From an uncultured Bacteroidota bacterium (GTDB taxonomy: Bacteria > Bacteroidota > Bacteroidia > Flavobacteriales > TMED113), in the NCBI GenBank assembly GCA_902533035.1, contig CACAKI010000001.1:1-33916 (forward strand): DNA of 33,916 nucleotides. Reading direction: 5' to 3'. Every line of letters begins with the position of its first letter. Position 1 is the stretch's first letter. The notes under the pieces were generated by a model. The model was not told where the DNA came from. It searched no databases and saw nothing but the letters and a program-made list of their open reading frames with translations. This document shows, piece after piece, positions 1-7,681 of the stretch. A program made the translations under genes and the position numbers.

Positions 1-1103
1 GCTATATTACTGAAGAATTAAAAGATATTGAAACTAAAATTATACATGCTAAGTCTAACATTTTAGATTTAGAGTCTAAAATTTATGAGGATTTAATACA
101 TTCTTTGAAAACTCATATTTCTGTTTTTCAGAAAAATGCATCTGTATTAGCTTCTATAGATTGTTTGTTGTCATTTGCTATAGTTTCAAAAAAAAACAAT
201 TATGTAAAACCAACTATTTCTTTAGCTAATCATATTGATATTAGGAAGGGGCGTCATCCAGTTATAGAATCTACTTTTTCAAACGGAGAAATGTATATTC
301 CTAATGATCTGTATTTAGATAATAACACTCAACAAATCATTATTATAACCGGTCCTAATATGTCAGGAAAATCTGCTTTATTAAGGCAAACTGCATTAAT
401 AGTATTAATGGCTCAAATAGGTTGTTATGTTCCTTGTGAAAAAGCAAAAATAGGTTTAGTGGACAAGATATTTACTAGAGTGGGAGCTTCTGATAATATA
501 TCTCAAGGTGAATCTACATTTATGGTAGAAATGAATGAGTCAGCGAGTATTTTAAATAACCTATCTGATAGGAGTTTGATATTATTGGATGAAATAGGAA
601 GGGGGACAAGTACATTTGACGGAGTCTCAATTGCTTGGGCAATTGCAGAGTTTTTACATAATAACCCATTTAAAGCTAAAACACTTTTTGCTACACATTA
701 TCATGAATTAAATGAAATGGCAGAAAAATTTGAAAGAATTCAAAATTTCCATGTTTCAGTAATAGAAAAAAATAATGAAGTTTTATTTGTTAGAAAATTA
801 GAAAAAGGTGGATCTAATCACAGTTTTGGAATACATGTTGCAAAAATGGCTGGTATGCCACCTTCTATTTTAAGTAAAGCTCATGAAATGTTAAATTGGT
901 TGGAAAGTCATAGGAGTTCAAACAAAATAAATAAAACTAAAGACAACATGCAGCTTAGCTTTATTCAATTAGATGATCCTATTTTAGAAGAAATAAAGCA
1001 AGAGCTTATTAACACAGATATTAATAGTTTAACTCCGGTTCAGGCTTTAATGAAATTGAATAACATAAAAGAAAAAGTTAATCCTAAAAAATCTAAGAAA
1101 TAA
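1..1103 (+). CDS. mutS: DNA mismatch repair protein MutS, 3' part (5' truncated by window edge)
   Basis: MutS recognises mismatched DNA and uses ATP to start mismatch repair in the cytoplasm. The reading frame is open from base 3, so the track's TTG at 105 is not the true start and the gene begins outside the window. What remains is the end of the lever/clamp region and the whole ATPase domain. Visible motifs are Walker A GPNMSGKS, the ST(F/M) segment GESTFMVEM, Walker [13 protein letters not shown] and the switch histidine in ATHYHEL. The C-terminal helix-turn-helix segment [10 protein letters not shown] is the usual MutS ending. Stop is TAA, followed by the two tRNA genes. Identification is secure. 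I cannot judge the missing N-terminal mismatch-binding domain. Confidence 0.97.
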   Translation, partial: YITEELKDIETKIIHAKSNILDLESKIYEDLIHSLKTHISVFQKNASVLASIDCLLSFAIVSKKNNYVKPTISLANHIDIRKGRHPVIESTFSNGEMYIPNDLYLDNNTQQIIIITGPNMSGKSALLRQTALIVLMAQIGCYVPCEKAKIGLVDKIFTRVGASDNISQGESTFMVEMNESASILNNLSDRSLILLDEIGRGTSTFDGVSIAWAIAEFLHNNPFKAKTLFATHYHELNEMAEKFERIQNFHVSVIEKNNEVLFVRKLEKGGSNHSFGIHVAKMAGMPPSILSKAHEMLNWLESHRSSNKINKTKDNMQLSFIQLDDPILEEIKQELINTDINSLTPVQALMKLNNIKEKVNPKKSKK

Positions 1104-1137
1104 TTTCCTTCTATTCTTTTCTTACTAAAAAAGTCAT

Positions 1138-1145
1138 TATATTTG
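1138..1145 (+). promoter_or_regulatory. Putative Bacteroidota -7 element (TATATTTG) for the tRNA pair
   Basis: TATATTTG matches the Bacteroidota TAnnTTTG -7 consensus exactly and ends 12 bases before the tRNA-Gly 5' end, a sensible distance for a tRNA promoter. I see no clear TTG -33 element at the right spacing, so this rests on the -7 match and its position. Confidence 0.5.
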
Positions 1146-1157
1146 TCGACTCTATAA

Positions 1158-1229
<72 letters not shown>

Positions 1230-1241
1230 CAAAATATAGAT

Positions 1242-1327
1242 GCCCAGGTGGTGGAATTGGTAGACACGCAGGACTTAAAATCCTGTGGGCAGTAATGTCC
1301 GTGCGGGTTCAAGTCCCGCCCTGGGTA
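1242..1327 (+). tRNA. tRNA-Leu (anticodon TAA)
   Basis: 86-base class II tRNA with a long variable arm. The acceptor GCCCAGG pairs with CCTGGGT, with a G-U at the first pair as in other bacterial tRNA-Leu, and the discriminator is A. The anticodon stem CAGGA/TCCTG surrounds the loop CTTAAAA, with TAA at 1276-1278. The T arm holds GGTTCAAGTCC. The D loop has the expected TGGTAGACAC form. CCA is not encoded. Confidence 0.97.
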
Positions 1328-1370
1328 CTATGTTTTAGTATTATATATAATTTAATTCACTATTTTCATT

Positions 1371-2630
1371 ATGAGACGTATTTTTATTTTCCATTTTCTG
1401 ATTTTTGGATTTATTTTTTCTCAAAATTGCGCTTATGATCAGGTAATACAGAAAAAAGTTCTTAAAAACCCTCACTATGAAATTGCCTATAAAAATTTAT
1501 ACCAAAAAGCGATTGAAAGAGGTCAATCTTTTTCACAAGAAACTTATTATATTCCAGTTGTTTTTCACATAGTATATAATCAAGATTCTCAAAATCTACC
1601 AGATTCTGTTATAGAATCTCAAATAGATGTATTAAATGAGGATTATAGAAGATTAAATGAAAATGCAATTGATACTAGAGATGAGTTTTTAGAATTTGCA
1701 GGAGATTCTAATATAGAGTTTTTTTTAGCAAATGTGGACCCTAATGGAAACCCAACAAATGGAATAATTCGAAAATACACAGAGAGGGTTGAATTTTTAA
1801 TGTTTGAGGATATTTTTTCAAATGAAATAACTTTAGATGAAGTTAAGTTTTCTGAAACAGATGGCTCAGATGCTTGGGACACTAATAAGTATCTTAATAT
1901 CTGGATTTGTAATATTGGAGTAATTGATGTTTTAGGTTTAGAGCTTGGGCAAGTATATGGATATGCTTATCCACCTACTAATGTAGATGAAGCATTAGCA
2001 ACTTTAGGTGACGCTATTGTTCCAGATTGGCCTGTTGATATGCTTAGTGATGATGAAAATGTTCAAGGAGTTGTTCTTCATTATACTGCTGTTGGAAGAA
2101 ATAATCCATCTGCCAACGAAGACGGAATGACAGAAAATAACATGGGAAGAGCTGCAGTGCATGAGGTTGCTCATTATTTAGGTCTCAGACATATATGGGG
2201 AGATGCCCTTGCTTTTTTTGGAGATGATGGATGTTCAGTGGATGATGGGATTCAAGATACCCCAAATGCTTCAGACCAAGCAGGGTATGTATGTGATTTA
2301 AATAAAAACACATGTTCTGGTGATGATTTTGGGGAAACAGGTGAAGATCTTCCAGATATGGTAGAAAATTTTATGGATTATAGTCCAGGTGCTTGTCAAA
2401 ATTTATTTACGAATGGGCAAATAAATATAATGCGAACTATATTAGAGGTTTCAAGACCAGGTTTAATTAACAATAATCAATCACTCAATTTATTTGAGGG
2501 AAATATTGTTAACACTGGAAAAAGTATTCAAAAAATAGATCTTTTAGGTAGAGTAAAAAATGACGTAAATGGATTTTATATTGAGATTTTTGATAATGGC
2601 GTAGTTGAAAAAAAATATTCTATTGATTAG
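1371..2630 (+). CDS. Secreted M43-family (pappalysin-like) zinc metalloprotease
   Basis: Predicted extracellular metzincin protease. Residues 1-18 form a signal peptide ending FIFSQ. The zinc site HEVAHYLGLRH lies at residues 264-274 (His264, His268, His274, catalytic Glu265), followed by a Met-turn in ENFMDYS around Met335. This is the HExxHxxGxxH plus Met-turn signature of M43/pappalysin proteases. Several cysteines around residues 288-342 probably form disulfides. The last 45 residues (KIDLLGR..., NGFYIEIFDNG, ending EKKYSID) resemble a T9SS-type C-terminal sorting region but lack the usual LYPNP start, so outer-membrane export by T9SS is inferred. The stop overlaps the convergent mazG-like gene by 11 bases. 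Substrate is unknown; nutrient scavenging is plausible. Confidence 0.88.
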   Translation: MRRIFIFHFLIFGFIFSQNCAYDQVIQKKVLKNPHYEIAYKNLYQKAIERGQSFSQETYYIPVVFHIVYNQDSQNLPDSVIESQIDVLNEDYRRLNENAIDTRDEFLEFAGDSNIEFFLANVDPNGNPTNGIIRKYTERVEFLMFEDIFSNEITLDEVKFSETDGSDAWDTNKYLNIWICNIGVIDVLGLELGQVYGYAYPPTNVDEALATLGDAIVPDWPVDMLSDDENVQGVVLHYTAVGRNNPSANEDGMTENNMGRAAVHEVAHYLGLRHIWGDALAFFGDDGCSVDDGIQDTPNASDQAGYVCDLNKNTCSGDDFGETGEDLPDMVENFMDYSPGACQNLFTNGQINIMRTILEVSRPGLINNNQSLNLFEGNIVNTGKSIQKIDLLGRVKNDVNGFYIEIFDNGVVEKKYSID

Positions 2631-2955
2631 TTAATTTTTTATTTCCTTTGTGTCTTTTAGAATCTCTAATAGTTTTTTTAGAGATAGAATTTGAGATACA
2701 TTCTTCTAAGTCTATATTCATTTGATTACAAAGGCATACTAAAACAAAAAATATATCACCAATTTCTTCTTTAATTAATTTTTTACTATTTACTTTCTTT
2801 TTATAGTTTTGCTCACCGTATTTTCTGGCAATATGTCTTGATAATTCTCCAACTTCTTCTGTTAAAAGTGCCATATTGGTTAGTTCAGAAAAATATCTTA
2901 CTCCATATTTTTTTATCCAATTGTCAATTTTTTTTTGTAATTCTTCTATTGTCAT
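2620..2955 (-). CDS. MazG-like nucleotide pyrophosphohydrolase
   Basis: A 111-residue all-helical protein of the MazG/dUTPase-like NTP pyrophosphatase superfamily, which hydrolyses (d)NTPs to NMP and pyrophosphate. The metal-binding motif is visible as EEVGEL (Glu33, Glu34, Glu37) and EEIGD (Glu63, Glu64, Asp67), matching EExxE...ExxD. At this length it has a single MazG domain, like the small house-cleaning or MazG-like enzymes rather than the two-domain E. coli MazG. Exact substrate cannot be read from sequence. It is a monocistronic-looking gene, divergent from miaE and overlapping the M43 protease stop by 11 bases. The basic C-terminus (SKRHKGNKK) is notable but without assigned meaning. 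Confidence 0.85.
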   Translation of the reverse strand: MTIEELQKKIDNWIKKYGVRYFSELTNMALLTEEVGELSRHIARKYGEQNYKKKVNSKKLIKEEIGDIFFVLVCLCNQMNIDLEECISNSISKKTIRDSKRHKGNKKLTNQ

Positions 2956-2966
2956 AATTTTTTATT

Positions 2967-2998
2967 TTGTAATTAATACAAAACTATAAATATGTTTT
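2967..2998 (+). promoter_or_regulatory. Possible miaE promoter (TTG ... 21 nt ... TATGTTTT)
   Basis: A TTG at 2967-2969 is followed after 21 bases by TATGTTTT (2991-2998), seven of eight positions of the Bacteroidota TAnnTTTG element. Spacing is near the usual 19-21 bases, and the miaE start lies 31 bases downstream. The region is very AT-rich, so a chance match is possible. Confidence 0.4.
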
Positions 2999-3029
2999 AG
3001 ATATTTAATAATAAATTTAAATCTAAAAA

Positions 3030-3611
3030 ATGCTACATCTAAAATTACCAACTGATCCTAGATGGGTTAATCTAGCAGAAAAAAGTATAGAAGAGATACT
3101 AATTGATCATGCTTTTTGTGAACAAAAAGCTGCAACTTCTTGTATATCTTTGATAGTAACATATTCTTATTTAAAGCCTATAGTAGAGGCAATCACCCCT
3201 GTTGTTAGAGAAGAATGGGATCACTTTACATTGGTTTTAAATGAATTATATAAAAGAGGATTTGAGCTTGGTCAACCGAGAAAAGATGAATATGTAAAGC
3301 AATTATTATCATTTCAAAAAAAAGGTTTACAAAAAGAGATTGTTTTAGTAGATAAATTATTAACAAATGCTTTAATAGAAGCTAGAAGTTGTGAGCGATT
3401 TAAATTATTATCTGAAGGGCTAGAAGATCCATATTTTAAAAAATTCTATCATAGTTTTATGGTTTCGGAAGCTGGTCATTATAGGTTGTTTATGGATTTG
3501 GCTAAAATTTATCAATCAGAATCGTATGTTAAAAAAAGATGGGGGGAATTTTTAGATTTTGAAAAAGACCTTATGAATAGGATGGAGTTAAGAGGGGATA
3601 GGATGCATTAA
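3030..3611 (+). CDS. miaE: tRNA-(ms[2]io[6]A)-hydroxylase
   Basis: MiaE is a ferritin-like diiron monooxygenase that hydroxylates the isopentenyl group of ms2i6A at position 37 of tRNAs reading UNN codons. The 193-residue protein has the expected family length and all diiron ligands. These are Glu31 (FCEQKA), Glu62 and His65 (EEWDH), Glu117 (IEARSCERF), and Glu147 and His150 (SEAGH). RSCERF and the LPTDPRW N-terminus are characteristic of this family. Its targets would include tRNA-Leu(UAA)-type tRNAs such as the one at 1242. It appears to be transcribed alone from the gap shared with the divergent mazG-like gene, and it is followed directly by a bidirectional hairpin terminator. Confidence 0.93.
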   Translation: MLHLKLPTDPRWVNLAEKSIEEILIDHAFCEQKAATSCISLIVTYSYLKPIVEAITPVVREEWDHFTLVLNELYKRGFELGQPRKDEYVKQLLSFQKKGLQKEIVLVDKLLTNALIEARSCERFKLLSEGLEDPYFKKFYHSFMVSEAGHYRLFMDLAKIYQSESYVKKRWGEFLDFEKDLMNRMELRGDRMH

Positions 3612-3638
3612 AAAAGGGAGACTAGTGTCTCCCCTTTT
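3610..3638. terminator. Bidirectional intrinsic terminator between miaE and the trypsin-like gene
   Basis: A perfect 7-bp stem, GGGAGAC (3616-3622) and GTCTCCC (3627-3633), closes a TAGT loop. It is flanked by six A's on the left (3610-3615) and TTTT on the right, so either strand reads hairpin plus U-run. It starts at the miaE stop codon and lies about 20 bases from the trypsin-like stop. It is by far the strongest hairpin seen between genes in this window. Confidence 0.85.
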
Positions 3639-3659
3639 ATTTTCATTTTAAAATTGTAT

Positions 3660-6401
3660 TTATTCAATAATTATAGGTGTTTTTATAGATTTATTTTCTG
3701 TCTGTAAGTTAACAATATATGTTCCTTTGACTAAATCTACTTCAACTTTTTGTTGTGAATTAATTAAATAATTCTCAATTTTTTGACTATAAACTTCTTG
3801 TCCTAAAATATTAAATATACTTACTTTAAATGAAGGTAAGTTGTCATTTAATGTAATACTAAATGATCCATTATTTGGATTAGGATAAAGATTCATTTCT
3901 AATAAAGTGTTTTCTTCTATATCAGAGTTATCGTATACACAACTACCATCATCTACAGTGGCATTAGGATTATAATTTATTGCTATAGGATCGGTACATC
4001 CAAAAATTTCTACTTTAAAGTCACCACACATTTCTATATTATCATAGTATGCAAGTCCAGTACATCCTGCTCCAGCACAAAAGCCAAAAAAATTAATTGC
4101 ATCTAAAACATTTAATTGTTGTTCTCCGCCTGCATCTTGACTAAATTGCCAAGAATAAATTTCTTCTCCATTATAATATAGTGTGGTATAATCATTATCT
4201 AAGTCAATTTCTTGTCTAACTTCTACCCATGTATCATAAACTGCATCAAAATAAGCGGCTTCATATCCAGCTGCATCTAAAACAGATTGGTCTCCACTTT
4301 CTGCAGAAGCAAAAATAATTTGATGAGCCCAAACACTATTTGCTGCGTTATATTCATGTAGAATATTATAATATGCTCCAGCACCACCATCTGAAGGAAT
4401 ATACATCCAAAATATAATTTCACCACTACCAGCGTTAATACCATCAAATATGTGAACTAAGTCATCACCTTGTTCTACTAAAATTGATTGGTTACTACTA
4501 AATGCAAAATTATCTGTAACATCTACCCCCGAATTATTATTATCCCAACCAATCCAGTCGCTTGATTGTGAGTCTATGTTACTATCATCATAACTTTCAA
4601 AATTTTCTCCCCATTGTAATATATCACATGGTTCCCATGGATAAACACAAGACCCATCATCTTGAATTGCATTAGGATCATAATTATCAGCATTTGGATC
4701 AGTGCATCCTTCAGGATATTCACATGAACCATCATCAATATTTGCAGAAGGATTATAATTTAATCCTTCTGAATCAGTACAACCTAAGACAATTAATGTT
4801 ATACAACTTCCATCATCAATAGTTGCAGAAGAATCATATTCCAAATAATCATCATCTGTGCATCCTGCGCAGGATAAATATTCACAAGAACCATCCTCAT
4901 CAATTGCCGAAGAATCATAATTACATGCATCTGAATCTGTACAACCCTCATAAATACAAGAACCATCATTCGTGTTAGCTTCAGGATTATAATTAGATGC
5001 TTCTGGATCAGTACATCCATAAATTGGCTCTCCAGCCGTTACACAGAATGAATAACTAGCAGAACATGGTCCAGCATCTCCTCCTGATTCACAATCTCCA
5101 AATATAGGATTAGTTTCTTCAAATAATACTTCTCCAGTTTCATCAGTTATTGAGAAAGGTGTTCCATCAATCCCACAGCTAAATTCTGATCCTCCTACAC
5201 CATCACCATAACTATCAGTGATGGTGAATGTATAACAACCTGCACTTAAGCAAATTTCTTGTTGTTGAGTACTTCCGCCTTCCTCCATACTTTGACCAGT
5301 ACTTCCTCCTGGATAGGTTCCTTCAGAAACCTCATCAATAATGACACCATTATCATTAACTAGTTGCCAGCTAATTTCTTCTCCATAACAGTCTAATACT
5401 AGATATAGAGATACTGTATTATCGCAAGAGTATTGACATGATCCGTCATCTGCAGTTGCATTCGAATTAAAATTGTCTGCGCTAGAATCGGTGCATCCAT
5501 AAATATATTCACAAGAACCATCATTTACATCGGCTGCTGGATTGTAATTTTCTGCAATTGGATCTGTACATCCAAAAACTGCATTTTCATTACATAAAGC
5601 CTGTTCGTTTGCGCAAACCCCACTGTTTGTGCAAATCCAATCTAAGAAATAAGAGACTCGAGTATATACACCTGGATAACCAGCTTCTGCACACCCATAT
5701 CCCCAACTTACAATTCCTACTTGTAGGTATGTTTCTTCATCTGTTGCTAATACTACCATGGGGCCTCCACTGTCTCCTTGACAAGAGTCATACCCACCAT
5801 TACTATATCCAGCCATAATCATATCATCATCTATTTGATTCCATCCATAATTTGAAGTTTCTGTAATTGGAACATCTACTACTTGTAATTGGTTGGGGTT
5901 GTTTGCTGTTCCTTCATCTTCACCCCATCCAGTGATCCATGACATTTGCCCTACATCTTCTACCCCTAATTGTACTTGTTGGTCACAAACAAGTAATACT
6001 TCCTGAGCATTTTCGTCAAATTGTATTGGCTGTTCTAGTCTAATTAAAGCAATATCGTTATTCATAGTATTACTATTATAGTTTGGATGAGCTATTATTT
6101 CAGCAGCTTGATAAATATCTCCCCCTGACGCATAACTATTAGTGGCTCCAACACGAATTGAAGTTGAGCTTGCACTTTCACCTTGTACACAATGGGCTGC
6201 AGTTAATGCCCAATATTCGTTTATTATAGAGGCACCACAGTATGCACTAAACCAACTACCTGGACTTGATTGGTACCCTAAAGCAACTTGATATGGGTAG
6301 TCAGAAATATTTGCGTCATCACCTCCAACAATATCTGATTGACCTAAGGATATAAATGGAATGAATAATATAAAAATGATAGATAAAGTAAAATTTTTCA
6401 T
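3660..6401 (-). CDS. Secreted trypsin-like S1 serine protease with GCTD repeats and T9SS sorting domain
   Basis: A 913-residue multidomain extracellular protease. Order: signal peptide 1-20/21; S1 peptidase ~24-257, starting IVGG, with triad His70 (TAAHC), Asp116 (NNDIAL) and Ser211 (GDSGGP). Asp205, six before the serine, and the SWGYGC segment predict cleavage after Lys/Arg. Two GCTD...DDGSC repeats follow (277-324), then a Cys-rich beta domain with DSYGDG (325-452), five tandem GCTD repeats (462-587), a jelly-roll/concanavalin-like domain (~593-797), an eighth repeat (801-823) and a type A T9SS sorting domain (838-913, starting LYPNP). The tail predicts T9SS export and attachment to the cell surface. 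No Lys or Arg precedes IVGG, so normal tryptic activation is not obvious. It is transcribed alone, 75 bases after waaA. Confidence 0.93.
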   Translation of the reverse strand: MKNFTLSIIFILFIPFISLGQSDIVGGDDANISDYPYQVALGYQSSPGSWFSAYCGASIINEYWALTAAHCVQGESASSTSIRVGATNSYASGGDIYQAAEIIAHPNYNSNTMNNDIALIRLEQPIQFDENAQEVLLVCDQQVQLGVEDVGQMSWITGWGEDEGTANNPNQLQVVDVPITETSNYGWNQIDDDMIMAGYSNGGYDSCQGDSGGPMVVLATDEETYLQVGIVSWGYGCAEAGYPGVYTRVSYFLDWICTNSGVCANEQALCNENAVFGCTDPIAENYNPAADVNDGSCEYIYGCTDSSADNFNSNATADDGSCQYSCDNTVSLYLVLDCYGEEISWQLVNDNGVIIDEVSEGTYPGGSTGQSMEEGGSTQQQEICLSAGCYTFTITDSYGDGVGGSEFSCGIDGTPFSITDETGEVLFEETNPIFGDCESGGDAGPCSASYSFCVTAGEPIYGCTDPEASNYNPEANTNDGSCIYEGCTDSDACNYDSSAIDEDGSCEYLSCAGCTDDDYLEYDSSATIDDGSCITLIVLGCTDSEGLNYNPSANIDDGSCEYPEGCTDPNADNYDPNAIQDDGSCVYPWEPCDILQWGENFESYDDSNIDSQSSDWIGWDNNNSGVDVTDNFAFSSNQSILVEQGDDLVHIFDGINAGSGEIIFWMYIPSDGGAGAYYNILHEYNAANSVWAHQIIFASAESGDQSVLDAAGYEAAYFDAVYDTWVEVRQEIDLDNDYTTLYYNGEEIYSWQFSQDAGGEQQLNVLDAINFFGFCAGAGCTGLAYYDNIEMCGDFKVEIFGCTDPIAINYNPNATVDDGSCVYDNSDIEENTLLEMNLYPNPNNGSFSITLNDNLPSFKVSIFNILGQEVYSQKIENYLINSQQKVEVDLVKGTYIVNLQTENKSIKTPIIIE
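3933..4001 (-). repeat. GCTD repeat copy 8 (coding)
   Basis: Encodes residues 801-823 (GCTDPIAINYN...DDGSCVY) of the trypsin-like protease. It is separated from the other copies by the ~200-residue jelly-roll domain and sits directly before the T9SS sorting domain, as a spacer would. Confidence 0.9.
4641..5018 (-). repeat. Five tandem GCTD repeats, copies 3-7 (coding)
   Basis: Encodes residues 462-587. Each copy is about 22-23 residues on the plan GCTDxxAxNYNPxAxxDDGSCxY, with two cysteines per unit (likely one disulfide each) and an Asp-rich DDGSC end that could bind calcium. Copy 5 is degenerate (GCTDDDYLEYD). The units differ at the DNA level, so this is an old array rather than a recent tandem expansion. 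Confidence 0.9.
5430..5573 (-). repeat. Two GCTD repeats, copies 1-2 (coding)
   Basis: Encodes residues 277-299 and 302-324, immediately after the S1 protease domain and before the DSYGDG domain. They match the same consensus as copies 3-8, with NDGSC or DDGSC ends. Confidence 0.9.
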
Positions 6402-6454
6402 GCGTTTTTTATTTAAAATGTTTGTATATATAATATGTATGCAAAAATTGTTCC

Positions 6455-6462
6455 CAAAGATA
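6455..6462 (-). promoter_or_regulatory. Putative -7 element (TATCTTTG) for the trypsin-like gene
   Basis: TATCTTTG on the minus strand fits TAnnTTTG and lies about 53 bases upstream of the start codon at 6401, in the 75-base gap after waaA. No TTG at the expected -33 distance was found. Confidence 0.35.
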
Positions 6463-6476
6463 AAAAAACAAATTGA

Positions 6477-7673
6477 TTAGATACTTATCTCTTGTATAAT
6501 TCTTTGAGAAGCTCCTTGATGTTTTTCAAAAAATAATGTAGTTTTAATTTTTTGGTCTTTGTAGTTAAAGTTTTTATTAAGGATTAACTTTTTAAAGTCT
6601 TTTGAATTTTTGATGCAAAAAGCAATTTTTTTGTCTATAAAATAATTTGCTTCTGGGAAATTTTTGTATTTGGGGCCAAATAGTATAGGTTTTCCAAATA
6701 CTGCAGGCTCTAGACAATTATGAATTCCTTTTGAAAATCCACCTCCTACATAAACAATATTGGAATATTTATAAATATACTTGAGTATTCCAATTTTATC
6801 TATTATCAGAATTTTGGATTTTTTTAAATCATTTGGATTAGAGTAAAGAGACCATTTTTTCTTTATTCGTTTTACGAGGGTGTTAATTGCTTTTTTTGAG
6901 TTTTTGTGAGGCACAATAATCCATTTTTCCTCTCCTGAATTCATTAAGTTTTCAAAAAGGTTATAATCTTCTGACTCAGTGCTACCAGCTAATATTACTC
7001 TCTCTCCATTAATGAAGTTTTTTATTAATAGGTTCTCTTTTTTAGGTTCTTCTTGGTCTAATAAAACTTGATCAACTCTAGGGTCTCCGCTTAAAATAGA
7101 ATCGATTCCCTTGTTTTTAAGTATTTTTTTTGATTCTTCGTCTTGAACAAATATTAGGTCAATTTTTGCTAATAAATCACAATAGTATTTACCATAAAAA
7201 ATGTTATTAATTTTTGAACTTTTTATTTTTGAACCTATAAGATATATTGGTATTGTTTTTTGAAAACAAACGTTAATTAAATTCAGCCAAATTTCATTTT
7301 TTGCAATAAAAATTTTTTCGGTATTTGTTCTTTTAATAAAGTTTGTTATGTTTTTTTCTGTATCTAAAGGGAATAATGAGCAAGGGTGGGAAATTTTTCC
7401 TTTTAAATAGTTATAAGCATCTGGAGAAAAAAACGTAATTATCATTTTTTTTTGATTTTCTTCAAAATATTTAATGATTGGCTTTATTTGTTCATATTCC
7501 CCGACTGATGAACAGTGAATCCAAATTTTTTTGTCATTATTTATGCTTTCTATGAAATTTGGAATTTTGCTTTGTTCTATAAGCCATATTCTTATTTTTT
7601 TTGAAAAAACAGAAAGAATAGGAGCAATTATTTTATAAAATATTATTAGAAAACTATTATATAATAAAAACAT
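6477..7673 (-). CDS. waaA: 3-deoxy-D-manno-octulosonic acid (Kdo) transferase
   Basis: WaaA (KdtA) transfers Kdo from CMP-Kdo to lipid A precursor at the inner face of the cytoplasmic membrane, starting the LPS core. The 398-residue protein begins with a hydrophobic membrane anchor (about residues 3-22). The catalytic-base motif is CSSVGEYEQ, with Glu59 as the likely base (family motif ASxGE). The C-terminal half carries the CMP-Kdo-binding GT-B signature, including GGGFSKGIHNCLEPA and GPKYKNFPEA. It is slightly shorter than the usual 410-425 residues. It starts 8 bases after the stop of the outer-membrane-like protein upstream, so the two are probably one operon. Whether it adds one or two Kdo residues cannot be told. 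Confidence 0.94.
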   Translation of the reverse strand: MFLLYNSFLIIFYKIIAPILSVFSKKIRIWLIEQSKIPNFIESINNDKKIWIHCSSVGEYEQIKPIIKYFEENQKKMIITFFSPDAYNYLKGKISHPCSLFPLDTEKNITNFIKRTNTEKIFIAKNEIWLNLINVCFQKTIPIYLIGSKIKSSKINNIFYGKYYCDLLAKIDLIFVQDEESKKILKNKGIDSILSGDPRVDQVLLDQEEPKKENLLIKNFINGERVILAGSTESEDYNLFENLMNSGEEKWIIVPHKNSKKAINTLVKRIKKKWSLYSNPNDLKKSKILIIDKIGILKYIYKYSNIVYVGGGFSKGIHNCLEPAVFGKPILFGPKYKNFPEANYFIDKKIAFCIKNSKDFKKLILNKNFNYKDQKIKTTLFFEKHQGASQRIIQEISI

Positions 7674-7681
7674 ATCTAATA

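Noticed and set aside
1643-1882. Minus-strand track ORF inside the M43 protease
   Set aside because: Antisense shadow of a gene with clear motifs; no independent signal. The same holds for the small track ORFs at 15387, 21097, 23107, 29312, 30453, 31005, 32435 and 33607.
3933-5573. Regularly spaced repeats resembling a CRISPR array
   Set aside because: The periodicity is a degenerate protein repeat (22-23 codons) in an open frame, with no identical DNA repeats and no cas genes.
4799-5818. Track ORFs 4799..5020 (-) and 5558..5818 (+)
   Set aside because: They lie within the trypsin-like gene, in or beside the GCTD repeats, in other frames and are low-complexity shadows with no family resemblance.
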